Source of the DNA: Irpex lacteus
Lineage: Eukaryota > Basidiomycota > Agaricomycetes > Polyporales > Irpicaceae
DNA length: 64,000 bases
NCBI GenBank assembly: GCA_001986395.2
Contig: MQVO02000009.1
Coordinates: forward strand, 434,001 to 498,000
Direction: 5' to 3'
How positions within the stretch are numbered: position 1 is the first letter of the stretch; each line of letters starts with the position of its first letter. The translations under genes were made by a program, and so were the position numbers. Positions 36,722-48,500 of this stretch are shown here, one piece after another. The notes under the pieces were generated by a model. The model made no database searches. It was not told the DNA's origin and saw nothing but the letters and a program-made list of their open reading frames with translations.

Positions 36722-38472
36722 CTAGCGCTGGACAGCACCAGGAGCGTCGACCGGTTCTTGGAATGGGACTGGGGTAGCCGCATGCACCGGGGCTCCCGCT
36801 GGTGTTATCGCATCGCCGTCCGCGCCCTCAGAGTCGGGCTTAGGAATGATACCGTCTATACCGCGATAGCCAAACTCATCTCCGAACTCCTTGATCATCG
36901 CCTTGCCCATCGTGCAGACCCATCCGATCCCCGCCCCGGTCACGACTTGACCAGGCCAGAATAGCTCGCCATCGTCATCCTCAATGTCTGGCTCATGCTC
37001 GTCCTGCGGTGAGAATGTCGAGTGTACCATTCGCTGGAATGTTCGCGGGAAGTGCTTGGCCATGATCGGGAGCGTGATCGTATTCTGGGCCTGAGACATG
37101 CACCACGCAGCTGCAACTAGGGCACTGCTCTGGTATTTGCGAGGTCCGATGAAGTCCCAGTTCACAGGGACGGTGATATGCGGAGGTGGTGGTGGGTCTG
37201 GTTGCTTCTTGTGCTCGCCTGGTGCCTGCGGATTAGATGAGGAAGACGACGAGTTTGCGAGGTTCTTAGCCGCCGCTGGCGCTGCGGACAGACGACCCGT
37301 AGGCGTAGAATTGGCGCTGTTAGAAGTCGTTATGCTTGCGGGCGAAGGTAGCATCGGAGGTGTAGCGGCCTCGGCCTCCTTTTTCGCGGCTTCGTACTCC
37401 ATCGCCTTCTGGTGTTTCGCATGCAACTCACGAGAGTATCGCTCGTTCTCGCTATTGATTTGTCTCGCAAAGGAGCTGATTTGACGGCCATGAATGAAGC
37501 CCTCGATCATCCAGCTACAAGCATTGCAGAAAATAGTCGGGGGGAGGCATGAAGTCAGCACGTATAGATGCAAGGAACAAGGAACCTACATGAGACCTGA
37601 GAGAGCCTTCTCTCTTTCATCCGCACCATCTTCCACCTGCCACTTCCGCTTGCAATACACCAAGAACGCCTCTATGCTCGACCAGTTCCCTCGACTGCGC
37701 TTCCTTGAGTAGTCCTTGGCCCAGATGGCGTAGACGAAGTCGACAAGCGCATCAATGAGTTCAAGGCGAGCAATCAGATTCCCATACTTGTGGTATGGCG
37801 ATTGCGGAGGTGGAGGATCAGGGAGTGCGATGTACGTAGGGTTCTTCGGGTGGAAGGTTGACAGTAGCCGCCTATCGCCAGAGTACTTGAGCATCCGACC
37901 GTAGCCGTGGTACTTGTCGTAGAGCTCGTCGAAGAATATTGGCGGTAGGTGGCCGCCTCTTCTGGGTCTGCGGACTGGAACGTCGGAGATATCTGCTACT
38001 CGCCTGGATGCCGGGATATCTTCGCGAAGTTCACCATCCTCGCACGCGTAATTTGAGGGCCCGGCGACCGGGTGCGACGACGACGGGCGGTGGTTGTTTG
38101 ATATGCTGCTGGTACGTGGTTTCTTGCTGAGACTGTATTCGCTGTGAGCGTCGGGTTTGCGCTTGGACCCGGGTGCTGGGGAGCTGCTTCGTGAGGGCGG
38201 GGGCGACAGTGGGAGTTCCGAGGGGATTTGTGTGGAGAGGGTGCCGAGGATCTGCGGATGCATGGATTGAAGGTCAATCTGTAAGAGCAGAGCGAGATCA
38301 ACCAACCTCAAGACTCTTCATGAGGTGTTCTCGAGAGTATCGTCTGTGGGTGGAAAAGATGAGATGAGTACGGCCACGAGGCGGGGGAGGAAGAGGGGAG
38401 GGCTCACAGGCGTCTTGGCTTGTAGGACGAGGACGACGACGAGGAGGCCGTCGCTGGGGTGGCGCGATGCAT
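36722..38472 (-). CDS. Unknown protein with two conserved helical blocks, 518 aa
   Basis: Exons 38408..38472, 38307..38343, 37590..38251 and 36722..37514. It starts MHRATPATASSSSSSS, then YSREHLMKSLEILGTLSTQ after two short exons. A Ser/Pro linker with KRKPD and KKPRT basic patches suggests nuclear import. The first conserved block runs from LPPIFFDELYDKYHGYGRML to KDYSRKRSRGNWSSIEAFL. The second, after an intron, is WMIEGFIHGRQISSFARQIN followed by a coiled coil and a disordered Ala/Ser/Pro stretch. The C-terminal block contains VNWDFIGPRKYQSSALVAAA and HFPRTFQRMVHSTFSPQDEH. No named domain is recognised. A regulatory nuclear protein is a guess. Confidence 0.72.
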
Positions 38473-41400
38473 GTCGGCGGCAGCGCAGGACTTGGGAGGA
38501 GGTGGTGGTAGGAAGTCAAGAAGTGAGGGCGGTGGACACCGCAACAATGGCGTGAAGTCCGGCGGAAGGTGAACAAGGTCAGGGCAGCACCAGGCTTGTC
38601 ACTGGGGGCTGTGACGCCCGTGATGTGACGCCTTCTCTCAATTTCAGCGTTCAGCCACCCGCGGTTGCAACCACCTCCTCCCCTGCCTCTGTGTCCACCC
38701 ACTGCCAAAGTTATTTACTCAGAGCATTAAACACCAGTATCCACTCCCTAGACTGCCGTCGGTGTGCCCGCCACTGCTCCAGCCATTGCGAGCCCCACTG
38801 TCGGACGCCGGATCGATGGCGGCGTTTATTGTCGACGTGCCCAGAAAGGCAACTGCATCCGTAGACGCTTTGACCCAGTGTGACAACCCTCTCTGTCAGC
38901 CCGCATCCCAGAGGAAAGCCACGAGTAAGGCCAGCTGGGATTGGCCCGCTCACGCTCACGCAGGCCTCTCTTATCCCATCCTATCCCATTGTTTAGTATT
39001 CTCTAGTGTCCTATTGTGGGCCATAGCATGGCACGCTATTTACTAGGTTCTGTCCCTCGAAATACGCTCAACGGGTCCATGCGTGCGCATCAGCCATTAT
39101 CGGCTCCTTCTTCTCATGACTGCATGACCTCGGACATATTCTAATCCCCTCGTCTTCCCAATTCATCATTCTCTCGAATCATTTCATCCCGGCCTTGCTC
39201 TCCTCGCACCGGCCAAATCCGACGCCCGGCCATACTCCAGACACCTGCGATTCCACCCGTGTCTCGTCCCCGTGAGAGCTCCTCCACCGACCATCCCAGA
39301 CTGCTGGTCGCGTCCAACACCAGCTCTGTGTACTCTCTCCATGCCTCGCGGCTCACCCACAGCCCCCTCCGCTGCAAGGTAACACGGAGAACGATGCCTC
39401 GCGCCATGCGTTTCATAATGACGCTCCTGGCAATTATAACCAGTCTCCACCGCCCTGCTTCTCTGCCTGCTGATAGAATGCCTCGTTATTACGATGGAAG
39501 ACTCTCTTTGCCTCTTCCCGCATGGCGTTTTCCCGCCTTTTCTGCGGGCGGCCGTTTCCCCTGCAACCTTGGAACATTGGCCCGTCCTCGTTCCTCACTT
39601 CATCAGCTGACGATCATCTCTTTGCATCTTCGTTCAGGGGTCTGTGACACATGCGTGACTACTCTATACATGTCGTGGACTCTGCCTTCGTCCGATACGA
39701 TGAAGACATAATGCGGTTGTCGTGTTTCGCTATAGCAAGAATCACTGTTCCCTCGATAGCTCCACAACACCATGCTCCTCGACGGTCCGTTCGTTCAGGA
39801 GCAAGCATGGGCAGTACGGCCGCCTATGAGCCTATCCACATATCCAGAGATACAATGTGCTATCCGCTGCTATCCGTACCTCAATATCAAACAGCTTGTG
39901 TGACCGACGTATTTGACGACAATCTATCTTTTACTTCTCCCTGGCCGATGTTTGTGCCTGCTCAGCATCTAACCCGAGTATCTCTTGCAAATGCTTTCGG
40001 AATATTCTGTTCATTGTGCTCGCCTCCAATGCCGTTGTGACTGTAACACCATTGTCGACCGTGATTGCCTCTCCGATCGACTCTTGGAAACAGTCACTCG
40101 CGGAGAGCGGATGGCAGTGCGGTCGCAGTAGTTGGACGCTGATCCGACTGCTATGGGAGCGTTTTCTGCGTTTCTGTGGCAATCTAACCAGTCTTTGTTG
40201 CCGGACTCCATCCTCCTTCCGACATCTGACTCCATTTTTCTTATACAACGCACATTTCCATATGCCTAGTCCACACCAAAGAAGGCATAAAGGCATTTCT
40301 AGTCTACATTTCATTCGCGAACACTGTAGTTGGGAATGAAATGGAGGAGGTGGCCCTCTGAGGGAATGTGCCGGCGGTAACTCAATTCATTCCAACGAGG
40401 GTGGCCAGATCAGCGCCCGAGATCTGATCAATGTCAGATCCACCAGATGATCGGTCCCTGGTTTCTCCAATTGGGTTTGGGTCCGCCCTTACATAAACCG
40501 CGGTTCCGTCGATCACTGCGCCCCCCGCGACGGGAGGGCGGGGGAGGAACACCGTCTGTACGACGACCATGAGCAAGGTGAGTCCTGTTTTCAACGGTCG
40601 ATGCTGGCACAGCTGAGTTGACGGGGGTTATGGAAGGTTCATCGTGGCGTCGAGGAGAAACAGGCCGTCCGAAAAGTACGCCTATCCAGACATCTCCGGA
40701 GGCAATACATCATCGTCGACATCAGGCGCTGTCTCAGTGATAATACAAGTCATCCCCGCACGGCTGAGGCTGTAGCCTGATCATGCATTTCCATGCGTCT
40801 AGACCATCGTTGTCTCCGGAATACGCTACAAAAAGCTACTGCATATGTCCTAGAGTCACAAAGCTAATTGGGAGGCGCATGTAAGTAGAAATTCCCATTG
40901 AGTACTCCTTGAGAAATATTGAACGTACTTAGTGACAGATCGACTTGACTAATTGTGACGTTACTTTATCATTCAGGCCGGTCAGACGCCACCATGTCAT
41001 CCCTGCTTTATTCTTGCACACCCAAGGATCAGAAAGTACTTTATCTCTCGCGCATGCGCAGCGGTCACTGGCAATCAAGAAACCTGTCTTCGAGTTTTCC
41101 AGTGCTGCGAGGGCAATCCTCAAGCTGTTTGAGCTACTGCGCAAGGACTTACCGGTGTCAGTAGAAACAAGGATTACAGATTACACGCGCGCGCAGCTCG
41201 TCGGAACGTCGGACGTATCGACTACATCACCTGCGCAAGTCTCGCGACCACCCAGATCATACGGACGTGAACAAGGGCTTGGCTTGACAGCAAAGAATCG
41301 ACCAATGTGTCTATATCTCTGATAGGTAGCAGAATTGGGAACCACGCGTACCCTTTCGTATTCAGTCACGGAGGTTTGGTACTGGTGCGTCCCGAGCGAG

Positions 41401-43382
41401 AGGAGACATGAGGACTCAATACTGCCTAGCTTGGTCAATGGTGCCGGATGAGATCCCGACATCATACTTGTGCAGTTGGTGGTTTCTCGCTGAGGCACAG
41501 ATCCCGTAGGTTCATTATGGCCATTATGGCCGATACGAGCAGCTGACCATCATCGTGATACAGTAGAAAGTCTTCATTGAAGAGCATGCGTTGGAATGTT
41601 CGACAGGGACTTGGGATATCTGAGGCAGACGCCAAGATATCACGACGGATAGACAGGTACTGTTCTTGACGAAGACGAATGCTTAGGATGCTCCACCTCG
41701 CGGGAAAGGACGCTGAGGATATACCTCATCGTATCAAAGAAGATCCCCAGACCCCCGACGCATATCCAATACGCGTACGTACGTACGTACCAACTCGCAA
41801 ACCTCCGTACTGGTGTGATATCAACCAACGACATACAGCGATATCTACATAGTACGATATCGTGATAGAGCATGGCATAGCATGTGTGCGCCACGAGATC
41901 GCTATCGCAGATGCGTGTTCTCTATATGTCACAGTATGTCAACCTCCGCATCCCCATCTTCCACAGAAAACGGTGGACAGGCTCAAGTCACACATTGTAC
42001 AACACACAGATAACATACAAACGGCTCCACACCTCGCGTCGAGCACGCGCATCTCATATCGATATCTTTGTGTGTGTGCATCCTAGAAAAAGAGGATCGT
42101 ACATACCAAGTTCTCACCGTCCAAACAGACGGGCGCGTGTCTGTGGAAGAGTGGTAGGTCAGTGTTGCCATGCGATTGTGATTTGACTTGGGAGAATGCG
42201 GTTGCGTGGTTGCCGTAGGAGGCAACGAAAGAAACGTGCAGGGAGGGTTCGGAATGCGTGGCTTGGTCGGCGTGTTTTGGACGGTGAGGTACGTCATGGT
42301 GGTACGTAGTGGGAACGGAACGGAAGGCAAACAATTGAGAGATGTAAGGGTGAGTTTACTGAGCTTTCAAGTCGGATTTAGTTTTTGGCACGTATAACTC
42401 AAGAAAGTCAGAAACGAACAATGGAGGAGAGGAAAATAAGATCGTCACTTCCAGTATGTTTAAACACAATAACAGGAAAGCATTGTTTTAATCTTCGAGT
42501 ACCTGAAGTAGCACCGAGGATCACAACGAAGCGGACCGTTAGGCTCTTCCCGACTCAAACATCGTTCGTACCGGACACCCATTGCAAAATAGCCAAGCTA
42601 CGGCCTACGCGACGTGATCTGCGAAAGGCATAAGAGGTCGCTGTACTGACCCCCGGCCGAGGGCGTGTCCTGAAGCCGAACAGTGGCGGAGATAAATACG
42701 AGTAGAGGTGTGACATACCGTAACAGAACGCCCTTTGCGTCCATGAACCGCTCGCATCATACCGAACGAAGATGTGATCACCAGAAGACAAACTCCTACA
42801 GTAATGCTGAATCAGCTTTAGCAAAGTCTGAGTAACGGACGCGTGGGTTACTCATCCGAACGAGCGAACCTGAAGCTGTGAGGTTCAGTGTTACGACATC
42901 ACGATTGGTCAATGAGTGATGCACTTACGCGTACGTTGTCAGGTTTATATTTGTTCTGAGATATGAGCATTGATGAACCTTAGCAGAGTGTGTGACGAAG
43001 AGTGACAGGACGTCGAGGGCAGTAAATGAAAGAAAAAGAAAGCGAAAAGGGAAAAGCAAGAAAGAGGCGTAACGTCGGGATCATCGTGGCACGCTCGGTC
43101 CCGCACTTTCGGGTTAATTGGATACACTTGAATCGAGAGTAAAGGAGTTCTCAGGCGTCGGAACAGTGCGGACGACTTCGTATGTTCGAGGTCTGCAGAA
43201 ACATGGAAGACAATCAACAAGAACGCACGCACGACAATCAAAGTTGGAACATTGAACGTTGAACGCTAAGCATTGGTTGGTGTGATGATGTATGTTACAT
43301 TGAGTTTATATGCTGAAGTTATGAGGGTCCTTGGATAGAAAGCCACGACAGCCTGGAAGAGAACGTTCCCAGAGATGCAAGT
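38473..43382. other. Gene-poor stretch (4.9 kb)
   Basis: The largest gap in the window. Scattered short open frames (for example 39259..39711, 40382..40594, 40945..41322) show no splice logic or motif. The frame at 40382..40594 (minus) starts with a signal-peptide-like MKTGLTLLMVVVQTVF but has no recognisable body. A (GTAC)n micro-repeat sits at 41774..41790. I cannot support any gene here. Confidence 0.4.
41774..41790. repeat. Short (GTAC)n simple repeat
   Basis: About four copies of CGTA in a self-complementary run inside the gene-poor block. Probably without function. Confidence 0.6.
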
Positions 43383-44800
43383 TTAGACGTAGACGAGGAC
43401 GCGGTAGTGCTGGAGCAAACAGAATGTCAGTTCTAGTAGATGGGAACTGTAGATGCCATTGCCAACTCACGTCGATCTCCTTCTCAGTGCCTCCATACGT
43501 GATAAATGCACCTGAAATGATACGTTTGAATCAGCAGTGCTTACAGCGAAGACTTCACAAGCACGTACCATCGAGGTGAGGGCTCGCCTTGCCGGGGTGG
43601 ACACTGTTGTTGTGGTGGGCCTGCGCGATGTACAGAGGGGTACCGTCTGCCTCACGGCCGGCTTCAACGGGCCTTACGTTGAGGTCCTGAGGCTTGAAGT
43701 GGCCCTTCGCGTCGACCCACTGCACGGCGCGGGGATCAGCGAGGAGGACCTCGAAGGTGGGGACCTATACAATCCCTGTCAGTGGCACGCTCGTTGAGTG
43801 GCTCACACCGTTCGCGTGGTACTTACAGAAATCTCCTTGTGGCCGTATCCAATGACTGCACCGTTGCTCCAGTGACGGGCGGTCTTTCCGACCTCTGCAG
43901 GTATGGGTGAGTGTTGATACTTAAGTGCTGTAACAAAGTGTACTCACGGATGCTGCCCTCGTGGAAGGCACGAGCAATGTAGAGAGATTGCCCGTTCTCC
44001 TCACCTCCAGGGAAAGGGTTCGCAGGAAGCTGGTTGCCCTGTACGAGCACCCAGGTGACAGGTCCGCGGGGACCGTACTGATGGAACTCTTGTGTGCGCC
44101 TCTGAGCATCGGCGAGCCAGTTCTGTACTCCCCAAGCATGGGCTTTTTTCTGTGAACGTGGTTGTTAGCTATATCAAACATTCACTGTGACTGAAATGGG
44201 ACGTGCCTCTTCCTCGCTCTTCTTGTGATGGTTGTACGCGAAGACACCGCCACCAAGCAGGGCAGCGCCAAGGGCGAGACCACCACCGATCTAAAGAGGA
44301 GTAAGCCGTATGGTCTGTGCGGTGCATAGTCTAGAACGAACCTCGAGCTCTTTCTTGCGCTTCTCATCCAGATCCCACCAGTTCTTCTTCTGTTCCTCAG
44401 GCGGGATATCAACCTTCTGGTGGGACTGCTGGTCCCATGGCTTCTCCTCTGATTAAGTTATTAGATCTGGTATGCACAAGGATCAGGGATACTGGGTACA
44501 TGCCTGGGTATGACTGCTGGGGCTGCTGGGGTTGTTGGTAGGAGGGAGGCTGGTAGCCTGGCTGAGGCTCGGACGCGCCGCCGTATTCTTCGGGAACGCG
44601 AGCCCATAGGGCAGGCGTCACGGGAGGGGTCCAGTCAGACTGTGAGCGATGGGGCTGCACGATCTGGTACTTGTGGCCTGCACGAATCGGTCAATATCAG
44701 TGGCATCAAGGCAGCAGTAGTACAAAGGCGTGGACGTACTCTCGAAGATGACGACATCACCGAGGTTGTATTGAGTGTCAGGCTCCCACTGATAGACCAT
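43383..44800 (-). CDS. Chitin-binding module (CBM5/12-like) plus DM9/DUF3421-type protein
   Basis: Nine exons on the minus strand: 44740..44800, 44504..44677, 44342..44448, 44207..44290, 43948..44149, 43827..43894, 43569..43764, 43471..43511 and 43383..43409, coding for 319 aa. Residues 1-45 are a CBM5/12-type module (WEPDTQYNLGDVVIFESHKY, SQSDWTPPVTPALW). Then come a Gln/Pro/Tyr-rich linker, a KPWDQQ...NWWDLDEKRKKELE helix and a Gly/Ala-rich hydrophobic stretch (IGGGLALGAALLGGGVFAYN). Two DM9-like blocks follow (GPVTWVLVQGNQLPANPFPG, LYIARAFHEG; then DGTPLYIAQAHHNN, PGKASPHLDGGAFITYGGTE). There is no signal peptide. Two introns, 44449..44503 and 44150..44206, need GC donors. Chitin or glycan binding is the likely property. 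Confidence 0.85.
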
Positions 44801-45598
44801 GATGATGCAGGAGAATGAGTTGTAGTGAGTGTAGAAGATGTAAGAGGAATGCGCGTCGCTGCAGAGCTGGGGATGTCGATGAACGGGTGAGGGGGTATAT
44901 ATAGCCTGGGGGCTGCGGAACTAGGGCACAAATGGCGTTGTGGAGAAGCCAAGATCTTGGTTCAACGGGTCTGCCGCCATTCGGCATGACCTCGAGAGGG
45001 CAGAGCCTCGAGCGAGGCGTTGAGATGATCACCGCTAGATGATACTTATCGATTTCATGGATGCGATGAACGATCTTGGCGGTGTTCAGCGAACACCGCA
45101 ACGTGCAGGCCACATTTTAGCCTCACAGCTTTCCGGTGACCCCAACCAAGCGGATGTGCAAAGCATTCGTTAGGCAAAGGCATCTGATTATTTCCGAACG
45201 AACTCAGATTCCTGAGATTACGAGCTATTGAGAATACGATCGTGACGGGCGGTCAGTGCTACAATAGGATTGCGCAATCATGTACTGACTGTTGCAACCA
45301 TTCTTGGGGTTATCCGGCGATGCATGGAAGACTCAGTACATATACCTACTTACAGACTCTGGTCGGAGTTGAGCGAGCTCGGACGACGACGTTCAATTAA
45401 GGTGCGCATCACCCGCCGCCGCGTGGAATACACGTGTGCGATCATGTGACGGACTCAACAGTGATTCCCACCGAGACGCGCCCCGCCTTCGCGATCTCTT
45501 GTGTTCTTCACACTTCACCGGGTGTTGTCTTTCTCTTCGTCGTCGTCGCCATCGACGACCTCTCGGCTGGTTCTTGAATTTCTGGTGCTGCATGTCTC
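44801..45598. other. Divergent promoter region (0.8 kb)
   Basis: Lies between the CBM/DM9 gene (minus) and the large membrane-anchored protein (plus). It contains the TATATATA box of the former at 44896..44903. No gene is seen. Confidence 0.5.
44896..44903 (-). promoter_or_regulatory. TATA box of the CBM/DM9 gene
   Basis: TATATATA, 96 bases upstream of the ATG at 44800. Confidence 0.6.
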
Positions 45599-48500
45599 AT
45601 GGATAGCCTCGCCGTTCCTCCTCGTCTTCGCCAGATGCGCCAGCAAAGGGCAAGAGTCGACCATGTTTTCGATACGCCTCAGGCAGGACCGTCGCGCATC
45701 TCTACTCACGCGGACACGTTGGGCGTGTCCAACCACGATGAAAGCGACACCGAGGCGACCCCCAGGGTCTCTAGCAAGCCCCCCATCGGATTCTCTGGCG
45801 AAACCCCCGAACACACCAGCCGTCTGCGTACCGCCATGAGCATGATGCCTTCCCAGACTGCGAAACCTGTTCCACAGAGGGCCCCTTCTTCGGATTACTC
45901 GGTTGTGGACTCGGACTTTGAGGCACCGAACATGACCACTTATGCCAACGACGCGTCTTCCATCGCCAAACGGAGCTTGGCGGAGTTGTTCTCCCGAGCT
46001 AAGGAGGAGAGTCCACAGAGGGATCGAACGCACAGGAGGAGGAACAGCATTGATGCGAGCGAAGTGGAGGCGAGTCCGCGGATAGAACTTCTCAAGCGTG
46101 AACGTGCAAAGGCCAAGGGCAAGCGGAAAAGTCTGAGTGATGAAGAGACTGAGAAGTTTGCCAGTACGTGGCCTTGTGTTTCCTTGTATCTCTCGTCACC
46201 ACATACTTTAAACAGGAGTGGCTGGTAAAACGGAGCTCTCTGAAGCAGCGTATACGTCCACTGCCGCCCTGGCTTACGACCGAATGCGGCAGAGGATCAC
46301 TGACGTCGTGAGCATAGCGTCCATATCACCGTTGAAGAATACGGAGCATGCCAGTACTACATCAGGCTCTGTGGTAGACATGGACGAAGAAGCCCCTGCT
46401 GAACATAGTGGGGATACCGCTTCGACGTTCAGACAGCTTGCTCAGGACACAGCTTCGTTCGCATTACCTGCGGGAGCAACCAGCACACCCATGCGTTCAG
46501 CAGTGATGCCGTCGGAAATCCAAATGCATTCTAGTGAGTACTACACAGTGTGTGATCTATGCTTGCTAAATCAAGTATCGCAGATTTAATGTCACAGGAC
46601 TCCGAGATGCAGAATGTGATGCAAGGGTTGGATACCATGGACGCCGATTCTACCATCAACAAGACTCAGCGAAGATGTACGCGTTATTCTGCAACTTTGT
46701 ATCACAATTTTTTTAATCTTAACGCGCTTTTTTCACTTACAGACCCTTTCCCTGATTCTCGTCCGAGTGCCCCTTCTCGTCCCGGCTCGTCTGAGCATGC
46801 ACACTCTCACGCTGGAGCGCATGATAAGTCACATTCCGCACACAATCTCCCCTTCGCCCGGCGAGTTAGCATGGACAGCATGTGTGGGTATTTCATTGGC
46901 CTGCACACATGCATGGTGGAACGTACTAACTCAAACTGTGCCGCTCAGCATCTCGTGGCTCTTCGATGTCAGGATCAGATTGTAAGCAAATACCTATGCA
47001 TTTAGCTGAAACTACGAAATCTCATTTGACTCTATTTGCAGTCAAGGACCGCAGCTTGTACGAACGTGAGCGTTCTTGGAACAAGCCTGGACCGAGATCG
47101 CCGGCGCATAACACTACGCCTGACCGTCGTCATTCTTCATTTGATTCCCCACCCCATGGTGTCAGGTCACGAAGGAACAGTTCAGCATTCGATGACTATT
47201 CCTCCTATGGAGGAAGCTCCATCGGCTCACGAGCTGATTGTAAGTATATCTATGACTATCATTTTGACTTCGTTTAACGATTCTTCTAGATCGAGATCGT
47301 ATGAGGGACATGGATGACGAAAGAAATAGAGAAAGGGAGAGAAATTGGAATCATCCTCATACCCTCTCCCGCTCTACTTCGAGCCTTGACCTTAAGTCCC
47401 CCGGAGAGCCCCACCGGCACCAGAGCACCCCTTCCAGACCAGACTCGGCACAGTCCTTCCACACTCCGTCGCGTCCCCAAAGCTGGCATTACGGCCGGGG
47501 CGACTCACGCGCGAGTTCGCCAGCCAACTCCGTCGCGAGTTACGGGCGTGAGCCACGGTCTGAGCCACGGAACCCTGTTGCGCATGAACGAGAGCGGAAT
47601 TGGAACGCACGGACGCAAAAGTGGGAGTATGGGCCGCCTCCACGGCCGGTGTCGCCTTCTCCCCAGTCGCTGAGTGCGTCGCATTCACATCGACGCCTCT
47701 CCAATGCCAGCCCGTCCCCCTCTCATAGCCAGATGCGTGTCTCGGCACGGAATCGTACTGTCAGTCTGGGTGCTACACCGGAGAAGTCCACCTCTCCACT
47801 GGTACGCAGAAGTGTGAAGTATAAGGAGCAGCTTGCGGCTGAGGCTGCGGCTGCTGCCTCTGGTGCTACACCTCCTCGACCTGGGTCTACGGACTCTGAT
47901 GGACCAGCAAACGATGCGGTGTTCGGGTCAAGATTTGGGTGGACGTTCCCCAGGAATCACCATCCTCTGCCGCCTCTGGAGTTGGACGATGAGAGTCAAC
48001 ACGGGTCTCGTCCGTCTAGTAGGCTATCGCTATCTTCAGACAGGCCTAGTAAGATACCAGTACGATCACCTGGGAAGGGTTCGCCTGCGGCGGCGCCGAA
48101 GCGACCTGCACCACCTTCTGCTAGTGTTGACCTACAACGTAGACTTGGACATCGTAGGAGTGTTCCCGAGATAGCTTCAGAGATCCCAGCGCATACCCCA
48201 CGCGTTGTGATTGAGCCTGTCGATCTTATCAACGCGCACACTGAAGATCTTGTGCCGACCGATACCGAGACTGGTGAGTGTTCAGATGAAGATGTGACGT
48301 GATGATCGACATGCTGATTCGTGCGCAGATTCCGCAGAAAGCGACCTGGAGTCGCAAGTAACGAGTACACCATTAGCGAGGCCTTCTACCATTCCAGAAG
48401 AGTCTGAACATGCTCCTCAACTCCATGCCTCCTCCTCACCCTCTCCACCCGCCACCCCTCCTAGGCCACCCGCTACGATACCCGAAGAACCCGAACACGA

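Noticed and set aside
39259..39711. 150-codon plus-strand frame
   Set aside because: No ATG at its start, no domain and an Arg/Ser-rich composition typical of random frames in CT-rich DNA.
40569..40780. ATG-AGC-AAG followed by a GTGAGT donor and a possible second exon (VHRGVEEKQAV...)
   Set aside because: Only about 50 residues, no further exons and no recognisable motif; likely coincidence.
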